Shown here one piece after another: positions 10,891 through 23,204 of a stretch of DNA of 64,000 bases; position 1 is the stretch's first letter; every line of letters begins with the position of its first letter. The stretch comes from Smittia aterrima (Eukaryota; Arthropoda; Insecta; Diptera; Chironomidae): assembly GCA_033063855.1 (NCBI GenBank), contig CP093831.1, positions 10,540,001-10,604,000 on the forward strand, written 5' to 3'. The translations under genes were made by a program, and so were the position numbers. The notes beneath the pieces are model-generated. The model saw only the letters and a list, made by a program, of their open reading frames with translations, did not search any database and was not told the origin of the DNA.

Positions 10891-12001
10891 TTGAATTTTG
10901 CGCTTAAATTTGAATAAAAAGTTTCGCGTCCCTAACTCACACAATCACAAAACTTTGTAAACAAAAGAAATATTTTTTAAACTTTGAATTAAAATCTTCA
11001 CTCGACATGCATCGAACGGAAAACCGATCAAGGAGTTTCTCTTTCAAACCTTCATTAACTCGTTTCTTACAAAGCAATGGATGGGAACACTGAAAGGTGC
11101 AGACTACTTTGGTACTAATTCTTTGAAATTCCTGATCCGGCGAATGGTAGAGTCAATATAGCAAGATGGTTTGAGCCTCCAGAGAAGGAGAACCACGAAC
11201 AAGAAATGAGTGGGCTTTATGGTTGAGAGGACGAAGGTAAAACGAATTAAGAATATTCTTGAAGGAAACAAATTAATCTGCGTTTCAAATTTTAGAAAGG
11301 AACTACTAACAGAACAGGACTCATGAAGAACTTTGCGGTTACGCAATTGAAGAAGAAGCATCATGAAACATGAGACTGGTCAGCGAGCTAAAGGTTTCAA
11401 ATCGATCGAAGCTAAGAAGAACCTTCGGATTCTTAAATGGCGAATGTCAGATACGAATAAACTTTGTATGCCTGAAGTCGATTTCTTTTAATCTTGATCT
11501 AGTTTTGGCCGGAAACAACTTTGTCATCAAATCGAGAAACAAAGACTTCAGCTTCATCATGTCATAAATGTTGTTTCTTACACAAGATTTATTATAAAAA
11601 TAAATTAGATAAATTCCTAAGAAATTATTAAACTCATTTCATTTCCTCTTCGAGTCAATGAAACAACCGACTCTCTCGTCTAATTGATAACTCTCGTTCG
11701 ATTACTGCATTAGAGACACTTGTTGCTTCCGATACGAGTTTCTGCGCAATCCTTCAGCTCTTTCGTATTTCTGATGAATAGCTCATTTCTCCTTCAACCT
11801 CAATCAAAAGTCAAAGTTCAACTTAAATAATATCAATTAGATTCATTAATGAGTTCAGTAAACGCCCTCGTCAGCATATAGGAATAATAGAAATTGTAAC
11901 AAAGCAGTAAAGAAAAAAAATTTAATTCAATTTTGATTTATTTTAATTATTTTCTCTACGAATGTCAACAAATTTAAGATTTGATCTATTGAAGAAACGC
12001 T
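10891..12001. other. Intergenic; possible decayed coding at 11100-11570
   Basis: Mostly non-coding. Between 11100 and 11570 there are short open stretches in shifting frames, for example DPANGRVNIARWFEPPEK near 11132 and LVLAGNNFVIKSRN near 11500, broken by stops. They may be remnants of a gene, but I cannot name the family. The rest shows nothing. Confidence 0.3.
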
Positions 12002-12891
12002 TTACTGCCATTGAGTTTCCTCGGAGCTTGATGAGGCTGCATTTCGTAAAATTGTGTTTTGATTTGTTGTTATAACATCTTGACATTTACCTCGAACGTC
12101 AGTTGTAATCATTCCTGCGATATAACGATTTCCGCTCGTAGCTTCATAGACTTCATTAATGCAACCTGAGTTTCTGAAGTCACCTTTCTCCAATCTAACA
12201 AGATTCACAAAGACTGAGAATCCAATTTTAACCAAATTGGTGCCAGTGAAGTCGACTCTCTTCAATAAATGTATTTGACTTCGGAAGAATCCTGGATTGA
12301 TTTGGTTGATTTTGTTGGGTCCTCTGACGGACAAACTTTCAAGTCTTGGCATTTCAATCAGCAAATCCTCATGAAGGTTTTCCAAATTCGTCATTCCATC
12401 GAGCATGAGATGTTTGAGTCTCAAATCGAAGAAAGTGTCTCGAGGAATATTCGTGACGAGAGGAAGATTTTTGGCGTAAAAGTGTTCAAGTCTCGTGAAG
12501 TCGTAGAAATCGGAGCGCTTAAAGTTTGGATAGTTCGGAAGATCTTCCAACAAAATGGAGACAAAGTTTCTGAAGAAGAAAATGAGATTTCTTGGAAGGA
12601 CCGTAACTCCAGTGTTTTTGAAACCAATCATTGTGACGTCTCCATCGCCTCTCTCAGCAATGTGCTTTCCTTCAACTCCGTCAACGAAGTAATCAGTTCT
12701 CGATGTCGACACTTTTCCCTCGCAAATATAAAAAGTTTCTCTCGTGAAAACAAAAGTTTGTTCTGAGTAATCACATTGCAATTGAGCAGCATTGGCTGCT
12801 GCAACAAACAAACAGATCACGAAGATGAGCCTGGAAACGATAAGAAATCTATTTTCCAATTCACTGAGCTAATGAAATCAACTTACTTCAT
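12002..12891 (-). CDS. Secreted LRR-like protein (277 aa)
   Basis: Two exons: 12887-12891 (only ATG AA) and 12002-12830. Splicing GTAAGT...TTTCCAG gives the start MKLIFVICLFVAAANA, a compact cleavable signal peptide. The longer unspliced start at 12859 gives a less typical N-terminus, so I prefer the spliced model. After the signal come an N-terminal cap-like segment with two cysteines and irregular leucine-rich repeats (VTVLPRNLIFFFRNF, LKHLMLDGMTNLENL, LESLSVRG, LVKIGFSVFVNLVRLEKG), then a C-terminal cap with two cysteines and a Ser/Gln-rich end. Probably an extracellular or haemolymph protein; no specific function can be assigned. Unrelated in detail to the LRR gene at 9514 and on the opposite strand. 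Confidence 0.75.
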
Positions 12892-13116
12892 TTCGGAACA
12901 AAAGCTGAACTGAAAATTAAAAGGGAAAGCTTCATCGTTTTATATTCTTTTAAATTTTTGCAAGTTCATCAAAATCATTATCAGTCACGACGACGAGAAA
13001 TGACGGAGACGTCAAGGTACTTGCTTTCAAAACAACACTAAAGTTAAATAACCTCAATCGATTTGATAGTTTGTAAATATTTAATTGATAAGAATATTTT
13101 GTAATGAAATGAAAAT

Positions 13117-13674
13117 TTATTGATTAGAGCTCTCTCGTTTGCTCCAATCAGACCACGAGCCTTTGTAGCTTTTTGAGCTGTAAAATATTCTTTAAAAAAA
13201 ACATTTCACGTGTTAAACGATTAATCTCACTTTACGTATCCCAATGACAATGCAAGTTCGGTTGCTCGACTACCTCTACCGCCGCCTCTACAATGAAAAA
13301 CCATTTCAGTTTCCTGACTCGGCTTTTCACGACCAAACTTGTTGAAGAAAACCTCTGAACTTAGTTTCAAACTTTCCTCCACAAATTTCACTGAAAGGAA
13401 AAGCAATTAGACGCACGCTAAGCTTTCTCACGGAATTCTACTTGGAATGTTTATGGAGAAAGGAATTTTCCCGTCAGCAACAAGTTCGCTCGGCTCACGA
13501 ACATCAATCAGCAATTTCTCGGGGTAATTGGCGAGATCCTTGACTTCCTCGTAGCTCACAATTTGTGATGTTTGCAATTTCGAAGCAACTCCAAATTGGC
13601 AAGCAGCTGCTAAATAAAAATAACAAAAATGAAATGAAAATATAATTTCGGTTTCGATTCTTACATTCGCTCAT
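13117..13674 (-). CDS. Single-domain rhodanese (thiosulfate sulfurtransferase-like), 132 aa
   Basis: Four exons: 13665-13674, 13442-13609, 13231-13390, 13117-13177, giving 133 codons including stop. The rhodanese fold is recognised from IVSYEEVKDL at the start, LLIDVREPSEL (the CH2A strand and loop), the active-site loop VFHCRGGGRGSRA with the catalytic cysteine, LGY after it, and the KGSWSDWSK end seen in small TSTD1/HSP67B-like proteins. Such enzymes carry sulfane sulfur as a cysteine persulfide, moving it from thiosulfate or similar donors to acceptors. No signal peptide, so cytosolic or mitochondrial. The loop is longer than the classic six-residue one, which may change substrate use. Exon joins are supported by frame arithmetic and by restoring the family C-terminus. 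Confidence 0.82.
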
Positions 13675-13890
13675 CTTGAAGAAAATATTTCGACTGCTCA
13701 GTGGATTGAGAGTGAGAAAAGCTTCAGAGTCGTTATCTTATCAATGAGTTCGAAGAAAAAAACTTGTTGAACTTGATAATGAAGAACAGAGTTATAAATA
13801 AAACAAAACGAAATTGAATTAAATAATTAATTTATTTTTTAAAAAGTTTTACAATAAAAATATTTACAGAAGAAGCTTTTTGAAAAAGCT

Positions 13891-14391
13891 TCAGATCTCG
13901 TCATCAAATTCAAGTTTTCGTCGACTAAATTTTGCTTTTTTACTTTGCTTAGGGTCAAGTTCGTGTGGAATGATAAAATAGCTGTTTGATTGAACAATGC
14001 GTTGATTTTCCTGATTTTTTTCGTCTTCGTAAAACTTTTCGACAACATTTGGTGTTTTTTTAAGTTTACCGATTGGAGGATAATTATTCTTGGAATTTCC
14101 CATTTTATCGGTTTCATTTTCTCTTCTTCTTTTCACTCCTCGACGTGATGACTTTGACTCTTCTGTAGCAGTAATTTGTTGCATAAGTGGTTCAATTTTT
14201 ACTTTCCTTGAATACGACGTCGCTGCTGCAGATTTTTCATTTTCTAATTTTTGATTTCGCTCGACTAATGATGATCTTGCTTTTGCAAGAATTTCCTTAA
14301 ATGGATCGATCTTTGGTTCTTTAGATTTCTTTCCTTTTGAAGTGGAAACTTTGACAATCGAAGGTTTGTTTGGCTTAAATCGTTTGTTCAT
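13891..14391 (-). CDS. Small lysine/arginine-rich protein of unknown function (166 aa)
   Basis: A single exon from ATG at 14391 to the stop at 13891. The protein is highly charged and basic, with clusters such as KGKKSKEPK, RRGVKRRRE and KQSKKAKFSRRKLEF, which look like nuclear localisation signals, and it is probably largely unstructured. There is a PPIG-KLKKTP stretch in the middle and an acidic last tetrapeptide. I do not recognise a family. It lies 220 bases from the rhodanese gene on the same strand. Coding status rests on length, a plausible start and amino-acid composition. Confidence 0.5.
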   Translation of the reverse strand: MNKRFKPNKPSIVKVSTSKGKKSKEPKIDPFKEILAKARSSLVERNQKLENEKSAAATSYSRKVKIEPLMQQITATEESKSSRRGVKRRRENETDKMGNSKNNYPPIGKLKKTPNVVEKFYEDEKNQENQRIVQSNSYFIIPHELDPKQSKKAKFSRRKLEFDDEI

Positions 14392-17112
14392 TTTTATTTA
14401 TTTTCTCCTTATTACGATGTTAACTCGAAAGAGGTTGAAGGTGGAATGAATTTATTTTCGGAAATATATCCCTTTTATTCAAAGCTTTTTTGTCTTCGCA
14501 GGTAAATTTCGGTGCATACAGGTAGAAAAGTTGCTGCCAACTTGCAAGAGAATTATTTGAAACCATTTGTTGTTATTAGGAAAAGGTTACAAAATAAAAT
14601 TGTCCTCGTACTCATTTGAAAGTCGATGATAATAATTTTGCTTCGTTTTCAAAATATTACAAACGTAACTTCTATATTTAATGCGAAAGTCTGAGAATAA
14701 TCGAGTCAATCGTATCCTCACAATGATTTGAAGTTTTGCTTTAATTTTATTACATTTGAAGTTGGAGTTCGGTTTTCAAGATTGACATTGTTCAATTGAT
14801 AACCTTTTACAACCTAAACATCAGTTTGTACAATATTAATTAAATGCAAATTAATTAGCAAATTGATTGCCAATCCTTTTTAATAACTACAAAAGATTAT
14901 TTGAAAAGAATCAAATCTTTATCTTCGTCAATTGATTGAACATTCTCTAAAGAATCTCCTTTGACTTCATTTATTGAACAAAATGACTTCGACCTAAAAA
15001 GCGAGTTTAGTTTTCCTAATGCAAACTGAATTTCCTGCAAACTTTGTTTAAAGCCTTTAAATTAAAGGCTTCAGCTTTCGTTAATAAAAAGTTTTCTTTC
15101 TCTAACGAGAATCGATAAATCTCGTCTCACGTTCCACAAACGAAGCAAATTCTTCTCTCACCCATCTCCCGCTTATAGTAGTTTTCTTTTTGTTGTTGCA
15201 AAAAGCGTAAATTTTTGGCGCCAACTTGTCGGCACTCAGACGCACATTACAATCTTCCTAAGGGAAGACGACGGCGGCGCACCCTCCAACTCAAACCATC
15301 CCCGACTCGTAAATGTTTGTCGCTGATGATATTTGGAAAATGAAACGGAATCTCATTCTCTGTGACCCATTTTTGATGGAAACAAGAGAAAGCTGTTTGT
15401 AGTTATTTGTTTTCCTAATAATGTGCAAGACGAGATGAAAAAATTCTTTGCGATAAATTCATGACAAACTCATGACTCACATGAGCTTCAATTTCTTAAA
15501 GAAAATCTTTGAGATTTCACTGAAATTCGCATTGAATTTCCTGAAATTGTTCAAATGATCATAAATTTTATTTCGTTATCTCGTTTGACCGAATGAAATA
15601 AAAGCCGTCGCTTTCCAATCGAATGAAGCTGCATTTCAAAATCCTCTCTGAATTAAATTGTCACAGGCGAGGGATTCATCCTCTCGCTTAGATTAAACAC
15701 AATCTAAACTGTGAGGCTTGTCACTTATCAAACACTTTCGATCAAAAACATTTCATCACGCGAAGTGATTTAGATCGAAATCTAAGTTAGGGACTCGCCA
15801 CTCCACTTCGTCGTCTGTTCTCCATTCGCATTTTTATTTTGGAAATTAAATATTTTTGAGGGATCACAAATCAACGAAGGCGAACGGCAAAAACAAAAAA
15901 ACGGCAAACGAGTGTCCAGCGTGACCTAAAAAGTCGATAACGCTCGTTCGTAATCCATATCAAGTTTCCCCTTCACATATTTTCAGGAATGAAGCACATT
16001 AGATGGCGGAAAATAATGCGGACAGGAAAGTAGAGAGCTCAGCGACAACAGAAAAAAAGTCAACAACTTCAAAGCCGTCTCGAGGTGGTCGTTGATGAAA
16101 ATTGAACGAATAAGGAAACTAAGAAGGCGAGGAGTGGAAATGTTTGACGACAGTCACAAATCAATGATTGACTGAAAGTGTTTAATGAGACAAGAATGAG
16201 TTTAAATGTTGGGCGAACCGAAAAATCCATAATTCTCGTTCAAAATGAAATCGAAAATCTGAATAAATTTATTTTCCCTCGACGCTCGTTTAAAGCGAAA
16301 GCAATTTTCATTTTTTTTAAAGTTTCTAATAAAATGAGCAGCGATTAAAGTACGAAAACTAAACAACAGAAGTCTCGTTGGGGGAGAAAGAAAAAATATA
16401 TTTTTGAATGTTTTCATCGTCAATGGTTGCAGAGAGCAATGCACAAACGTTTTAGAATTTTTACGACTTGAGCGAAGTTTAATAAGCGAAAGGGAAATGC
16501 AATCAGAGCTAGAACACATGGCCGGGAAAAATTCCAATTAGTGTTTTCATCATGCAAATCGAGCTCGATCATACGATGGAAGAAGTTTTATTGATTTTGT
16601 TCAGCTTATTGCGTGACTAACTCTCGATTGTTATAAAAATGTTTTCGCGTGCTCGACCTTCAAGACGTTTCTGAACAGGTGATCATAGGGGAGAGCTCGA
16701 AAATACGAAAAGGAAACCAAAACAGTCAAGTTCGTGACGTCTTTGCTTGATTATTCATTGAATATCGCAAAAAAAAAATTGTAACCGCCTTAACTCGAAG
16801 CCGTTATCGATCGAAGTGCGTGTTGAGTTTCATTCGTTTCACGTTTCATGCAACGCTCATTTCATTTCCCTTCCCGTTCTCGTTCATTGCAAAACATCAT
16901 CTCAGCCCTCGAATGTTTTCGATCGTTGTTCGCTTTATTTAGTTAGCGCGCGACTCTTGAAGTAATAAGACGGATTTGTGTAGGAAGTTCAAAGCAATTT
17001 ATTGTTTGTGTCTTTGATTGAATGTGACAAGAAGAAGAAAAGGAAGAGTTGAAAGGAAGAACAACAACAAGAATAATTATTTTGAGAGTTGGAAGTGAAA
17101 AGTGAAAGTAAA
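14392..17112. other. Long gene-free stretch upstream of lipocalin gene 1
   Basis: About 2.7 kb without convincing coding sequence on either strand. The last 200 bases before 17113 are purine-rich and probably hold the 5' leader of the lipocalin gene. The rest shows only ordinary AT-rich insect intergenic sequence. Confidence 0.5.
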
Positions 17113-19341
17113 ATGAAGAGTTTTCTTGTGTTGTTTGTGCTTCTCCCTCAAATAATTTTTGGCGAGAAAACCAGCGTCAGCAGCATTAGCACGGATAATG
17201 AGAAATATTCTAATTCCGACTTAAACCCGTCACAAAGTCTATACTGCAATGACTTGAACCCTCAAAGTCACTTGGATTTCAATATGGTAATTAAGGATGA
17301 ATAATAATTCTCGACGATTAGAGAAGCGAGTCATCAAACTTGATTAAAGGGAGGAAGCTTCTAATCAGAAGTTATTAAACTTCGCTGCGTGTTACGCGAA
17401 TAAAACTCTTTGAGGAAATCACAATTCTTTTTGATTTGTTAAGCGTGTTGAGAAGCTAACGTCGTAAACAGCGGGATACTTGGTGATCTAGTCACGATTT
17501 TCTTGTAATAATTTAATTCTGATTCGATATTAATTTATTAAAATGAAATTCCAATCGCAAAAGTGAAGACAAAGCTTCTGAAGGAGTTGCAATGTAATTT
17601 GGAAGAGATGAAAGAACTCGGTCAACAAATGATCGAATTTTCTTTCTTGGCATATTTCCAAACGACTTCATGGCACTCTCGATTTTCTTCTTAGCCTGAA
17701 TGTCGCTAACAAGCTGAAAATCGATAAGAAAATCTTCAGCCGGTTCGCAGTTCGTTAATTAATCTAAATGAGACTTTTCCGATCGCTGAAAACTTTCGTC
17801 ACCTTTCCTAACAAGCAATTTCTCTTTTCGCCGCTGACTTCCCTTAAAAACTCAATAATTAATTGCCATCGCTCAAGCCGTGCCCTGAAATCATCAAAAC
17901 AGTAAACAACTTTAAGATCCGTCGAATCACCCGCGTGTTTACATGAAATTAAATGCGATAAGTGTTTTCGTGGGGTTGAAAGAAGGGAAATCGCACTAAT
18001 CAATTTTCATTAAATTCAGGAAAATTCTTTTCTTTTGAATTTTCAGTTAATGGGTCTTTGGTATGGAGCAGAGATCATTACACATCACGAAACCGAGGCC
18101 TATGAGACTGTCTACGACTCTTGTGTCGTCGTTCACTTGTCGGACGTCAACGAAGTGAGTATCGTTTCAAAATTGTCCATCAATCAATCAACGACTCCAT
18201 CGCAACCGACAAAATTTGTTTAGATTTTTTATTTGACGAGATATCGATCGATACAAAGGCGCAACACTCTGAACTTTAAAAGCTTTTTGTTTGAACTCAG
18301 CCAATGAGCTATACAAAGAGAAAAAGCAAAAGTTAGGTCAGTGGACTTTTCTAGTTAAATGCTTCGACGATATATCCACCACTCGGAGCCCTAATGCAAG
18401 CGGCGATTTCAATTTCATTCAATTATCTGCGTTTTCTCCACTTAATTGAATTCACGACCAAAAAAAAAACAATTGGATTGTCTCTCTTTACTTTCATCGC
18501 ATCAGCTTCTATTGAGTTACACAATACGTGATCAGACCGTTCATTTGTCGGTTAATTGGATTACGATCGTAAAGAGAGACAAAGAGCCGATGAATCGATG
18601 ACCGAAACAATGTTGGAATGCGATTGGGTCGCTGAATTGAGCTCTACTCTGTGTGACAAAATAACAAAATTAATTTTCTATCTTGCCATCTTCAAAGTTC
18701 GAGACAAACGATTACGATTATCCCGCGAACTTCGATGAATCCAGTGATCGAAGGACAGTTTACGACAATAACAGACGAGGAGGAGCATCGAACTTTAACT
18801 TCCACAGCAATAATCGTCGTCTACGTTTAGAGTGGGATGAACGTGGCAAAAGTTTGAAATATACCCTTCGAGTTGATGGGGCGAGACGAGGCTTCTGGGT
18901 CTCCACGGGACTTCAAAAGGGTAAATATTACCGTGAAATGTTGATTGACTGATTAATCGAATGTTTTCTATTAGGAACGATGCTCGACTTGCCATACAAC
19001 CAATTTACAGGCACAGTCCAAGTGATGAAAGCTGTCGGCAATCATTTGGTGTTGACGTTCTGCGAGTCGCTTCCGAAGAGTCAAATCTTCACAATTATTC
19101 TCACCCGGAAACCGCACATGTTGTCGCGTGAGGTAAATAATTTGAAAAACTTGTTTGTTTTCTTGTAATAATTTCTAATTTTATTTCCCAGGAGGTTCAA
19201 AGTGTCAGAAACTTACTTCGTCGTCGAGGTTTGAGCGTTCAATCAGTTCGAAAAGTCTGCAAGAATACATCGACCTCTCTCTCAGTGTCTTTGACCGTCA
19301 TGGCCTTGGCCTTAGCATCAATGCTCTGCCGAAAGTTTTAA
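17113..19341 (+). CDS. Secreted, probably GPI-anchored lipocalin-like protein 1 (270 aa)
   Basis: Five exons: 17113-17286, 18047-18154, 18698-18920, 18975-19132, 19192-19341. The N-terminus MKSFLVLFVLLPQIIFG is a signal peptide. The GLWYGAE motif at the start of exon 2 is the lipocalin G-x-W signature that closes one end of the beta-barrel. Four cysteines (LYC, DSC, TFC, VCK) sit where lipocalin disulfides are expected. The C-terminus is a hydrophobic run (LSVSLTVMALALASMLC) ending in RKF, as in GPI-anchored proteins. Lipocalins carry small hydrophobic ligands. It is paralogous to the gene at 35527, with matching exon phases, an identical 150-nt last exon, and a shared VMKAVGNHLVLTFCE stretch. 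Ligand and tissue unknown. Confidence 0.8.
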
Positions 19342-20500
19342 TTCCTAAAAACCAAAGATTTTTGTTTTGCTTGAGCTCTAAGTTCTTGAGATTCAGAACT
19401 TTATTCTACAACTTTTGTTGTAAAATTCCATCCAATTTAATTTTAATTCTCAGTTCACTTCAAAGCTAATTTATTAATTTTCCTTTCAAAGATATTCAAA
19501 ATATTTTTCCCGAAAAATTTATCGGGGCAAGTTCCCCAGTTGCTTCAAGGCGAAGGCCAAACTTCTTTGGATGCCAAAAAGAAATCGTTTTCAAAATTAC
19601 GAAAATTTAATTTTCTCTAAATTTTATTTTATTTGACGGAGAAGAAATTTTAAATGACATCGTTGAATGATTCACCCCGTGCGGGTCATTGAAACGCTTA
19701 AGAATGCGTTGTAAATTGATGAAACTAATTAAATGAGAGTCACCATGAGATAAGCCAAGAGCTAACTACTAAATATTTAAATTTTCCGCTGACTACCAAG
19801 ATTAGGATTAGAATGTCGTTTGAATGTGAAGCGTTTCCTTAACTTTTAAAAATGTTCGAAGCGAAAGTTCATTTAATTTTCTTATTTTAAAGATTTTTGA
19901 GTCTTGATCAAAATTAAAAAATGTACTTTAAGTAAGATTTATTGATGGCGAGAAGGTACAAAAGATAAAGAGTGTTTTAAGTGTGCCTAGTACCGCAGAT
20001 TTCGCTTCTCATAAGATTGAACTCGTAGCCAAAATATACACGTAAACCTAAGATACTCAGATAAATTTACAAATCTTTTCGATCCCAAACATACAAAATA
20101 AAAAAATTCATGACTTTCAGAATCTTTCCCAACATCAAAAATATTTTATAAAGTGTTTCACAGAAATAAAGATTAACTTAAGCTAAGACAGTAAACAAAT
20201 TTTTTCTCGTCATTTATTTAATTCCAGAGATTGCTCGTTTGAGTTTGCGCAGCAGGAAATTCACGCAGAAAGTTTAGAAAACGATCGTGTATCAACAACA
20301 ATTGCTTGAGTTGCGTGGGTGACTGGAAGAAATAAAGATTCTCTAAAGGAAGTTCAAAGAGTCAAATGACAGTCTTCTCTTCTAAAAATGTTCAATTCAA
20401 TTAAATAATTAAGTCGAAGCGAGCTTCACGATGACGGAGTGAAGACTTTATGTTTTTCAATTTTATTTTCAGCAGAGAAGTTGAAAGAAAAATATTTCGT

Positions 20501-20596
20501 AGCGTCACTGTTTGCATAAAGATGTCAATTGATGTGACAAAAATATTTTGATGGCGCGAGTAGATAAAATCGTTGGAGAGCGAATTTATTTAAAAT
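20501..20596 (+). repeat. Direct repeat flanking OR cluster B, left copy
   Basis: Imperfect direct repeat with 35034-35137; shared core AATATTTTGATGG then GAGTAGATAAAA, preceded by GCGTCA.TGTTT. The two copies bracket the whole of OR cluster B. Confidence 0.65.
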
Positions 20597-20849
20597 GCGA
20601 TGTCGCTTATGAAAATAATTTTAATAACAGAACTCTAACACTCATTGGTAATGAAAGGTAATGATTATTGTTAATCATTACGATAGAGCTTTATTTGTAT
20701 CTTTGAATATAGCACCTTTTTTTATTTGCTAAATTATTAATTGATAAGCCGAACACCTCATCGGCAAAAGCTTCGTTAAAGAAAATAAATCGATTTTTTT
20801 TTGCTGAAAGTTAACACGCGATAAGGGGTTTCTTTATTGTTTCAGATTT

Positions 20850-21100
20850 TGATTAATATTTCACGAGAAGGCTCACTATTACGTGTTGTCGTTTTCTGCA
20901 AGAGTAAATTGTCACCGACAACTTCATCGGCAAAGGAAAACATTCATTTGTAGCATCTAAATTAATCAAAAACTTCAGTTGCAGTAACAAGTGTATTTAT
21001 TTCCCGATTGCATTTGTCGTGGTAATTATTCCTGCAGCCAATGACAACAAATTCATTGGCCACGTCATAGCAAAGCTTCCCCTTAAAAATTATTAACGAC
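20850..21100. repeat. Fold-back (inverted-arm) repeat, copy 1
   Basis: Left arm contains TTACGTGTTGTCGTTTTCTG and AGAGTAAATTG; right arm contains the complement of GACGTGGCCAATGAATTTGT and TGGCTGCAGGAATAATTACC. The two arms are related inverted repeats around a centre with AACAAGTGTATTTATT. Lies just 3' of gene B1. Two further full copies occur at 23831 and 26842. Confidence 0.6.
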
Positions 21101-21272
21101 TTGCTATTGATTTTGCGAAGCAGATAATGAAATATTAATAAGAAAACTGTTTATTCGGATCAAAGATTCGGATAAAAGGCTCGCTCTGTGCGGAGCTCTG
21201 TTACGAGAATTAGGCTCGATCTCTTTTTACAATAATGTTTTTCTTAATTACTTCTTCAGAGTCGGTTTATGC

Positions 21273-22653
21273 TTATGAGTTAATTGATCGCATGAACATG
21301 ATGTATGAGTATGCAAATTCCACAATCTGTGAAAAAAAAATTTAGTAAACTTTTTATTCTCTTTAAGTTTTTACCTTTTGAAAAGTTTCCATGTTGACTT
21401 CGTGAAATATTCCGTTGTACCCTCGAATGTTCTGAGCCATCATCAACAAGATTTGCAAACTTCTCCTGTCGGTTGATGCAAACTTGTACCACTTGACGTC
21501 ATAAATGGCAGCAGTGAGAGCATCAATTCGGACAATTACTCGATTTCCCAGCCAACAAACTATGAATGCTTGTCCGAATTGAACAGAAATTATTGCGAAA
21601 TTTGTAATATTGCCAGGAGGATCAAACAGAATGACATAGAAGTTCATGCACAGAACTAAAGACTGAGTGGAAATTTCGAGAAAGAAGAAAAACTTTAAAA
21701 GCCTTTGAGCTTCCTTCAAGTAGCTTAAAGCTCCATAACTTCTTTTCACAACAGATTTGATCATCGCTGACGCGTTGTCATCACTTTCATTGTCATTCCA
21801 ATCGGTCATGAGCAAAATCGTCTGATCCAACTCCCAGCATAAATGATTCATTATAAGAAACATCAGAGGAACGAATGTCATGTAGCCCAATAACGTAAAC
21901 AACGTCAAAGTCACTTGGAGAACATAATTAATCGTCCATTCAATTCCAGCAGATTCCAGTGTCAAGAAAGTTAGACGAAAGTTCATCGGCAGATTATTCT
22001 CATTCACTTTGAAGAAGAAAACGCTGAGATCCATGCAGAAAACTAGAAGAATCATTGACACAACAAGAATCGAAACTCCAATGAATTCTTCTTTGCCGTG
22101 TTTGAACGTAAGCTCATCTTTTTTTGCCTTTCTGCCAATAAATATTTGTAAAAATAAAGATTTTCAAAGGTTTTTTCTTTTTGTCACTTTTCGTTAATCA
22201 GCCGTTGCACTAATTGTGAGATGTCATTAAAAACCAAGGCGATGTAAACTAAATAGACTACGAATCTTAGCACACTCACTATAAAAGAATGTTTCAGAGT
22301 TCAAATCGACTTAAAATTTTATCAAAATCTTACTGAAGATTCCGACATTTTCCGATAAGCTCACCAAGCTCAATGACTGAAATTCGTTGACAGTATACCA
22401 CAAAATGAAAACACAAAATCCCGTTGTGCTCAAAAGCGTAGCAATGAACCTGATGGAAAATATTTTTAATTGAAACTAAAGATCACCAAAAGCAAAAGCT
22501 TTACAATCCTGAAATTCGTTTCTTTCCTTCTCGGATTTTTTTCGGCGATAAAATCGCGAGGGACATCAACAGAAACCTCGAAACTAGTTCCAAGAAAACC
22601 TCTTGCTTCTTGAAGTAATCCACAACACTTTGGAAATATTTTGCAATTTTCAT
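21273..22653 (-). CDS. Odorant receptor B1 (intact, 388 aa)
   Basis: Five exons: 22505-22653, 22334-22449, 22188-22278, 21375-22131, 21273-21326. Lengths 149, 116, 91, 757 and 54 sum to 389 codons including stop. The start MKIAKYFQSVVDYF is conserved in all cluster B units. Exon 4 holds the VNENNLPMNFRLTFLTLESAG segment, WTINYVLQVT, the MNHLCWELDQT loop (His-Ser replaced by His-Leu here), a DWNDNESDD acidic stretch, YDVKWY and NGIFHEVNMETFQK. Exon 5 encodes IVEFAYSYIMFMRS, the standard odorant-receptor C-terminus. By family it forms an odour-gated cation channel with Orco in sensory neurons. Ligand unknown. All introns have GT-AG ends. Confidence 0.87.
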
Positions 22654-23204
22654 CTTTTCCGTTGTAAGTCTCGAACCGAACTGATTGTCATTGGAAAAAT
22701 CCTTTTCCTCAACGAAGCTTTTGTCGATGAGTTGTTCGGCTCAATTAAAAAGTTGAAATAGAAGCTACAGGTGTATGTGTTCATTCACAGAGAGAGGTGT
22801 ATGCATTTGTCAATGAAGTTGTCGGTGATATTTACTACTGCAGCAAATGACAACGCGTCATTGCATACCTCTTTAAAATAATAAATGATCTGCTAATCTT
22901 ACAAATATTTTGGTCCGAGTAATAGAAGCTTTGATACGATTTACCAAAGATAAATTTGGACAAACACAAAAATCTACAAAATCAACGAAATCTTTGTTCA
23001 AAGGTTGATATATTCATCATAATTTTGTCTTACGAGAATCCTTTTTGTATTCATAATGGTCGCTCTCAAGAATCTTGAGTCAAGATGAAAGTCTCATCTT
23101 ATTTTTGTTTGGAATTTTCATTCTTTGTTTCGAACAAAAATGAGGTTTATTTTGTAATTATTATTTCATTATTTTCGGTGTAGACCCCAATAGCAGGATG
23201 GTAA

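Larger units (their letters stand above)
19342..21272. other. Intergenic between lipocalin 1 and OR gene B1
   Basis: Contains a roughly 95-bp sequence at 20501-20596 that recurs in direct orientation at 35034-35137, and the first fold-back repeat copy (20850-21100). No gene seen. Confidence 0.5.

Noticed and set aside
12269..12766. 165-codon plus-strand frame opposite the secreted LRR gene
   Set aside because: It is the shadow of the minus-strand gene, with no domain and no sensible start or splice context.
21280..21492. Recurring frame reading INRQEKFANLVDDGSEHSRVQ (also near 24344, 28223, 32012, 34497)
   Set aside because: An out-of-frame reading of the conserved receptor exon 4 end, not a separate small gene family.
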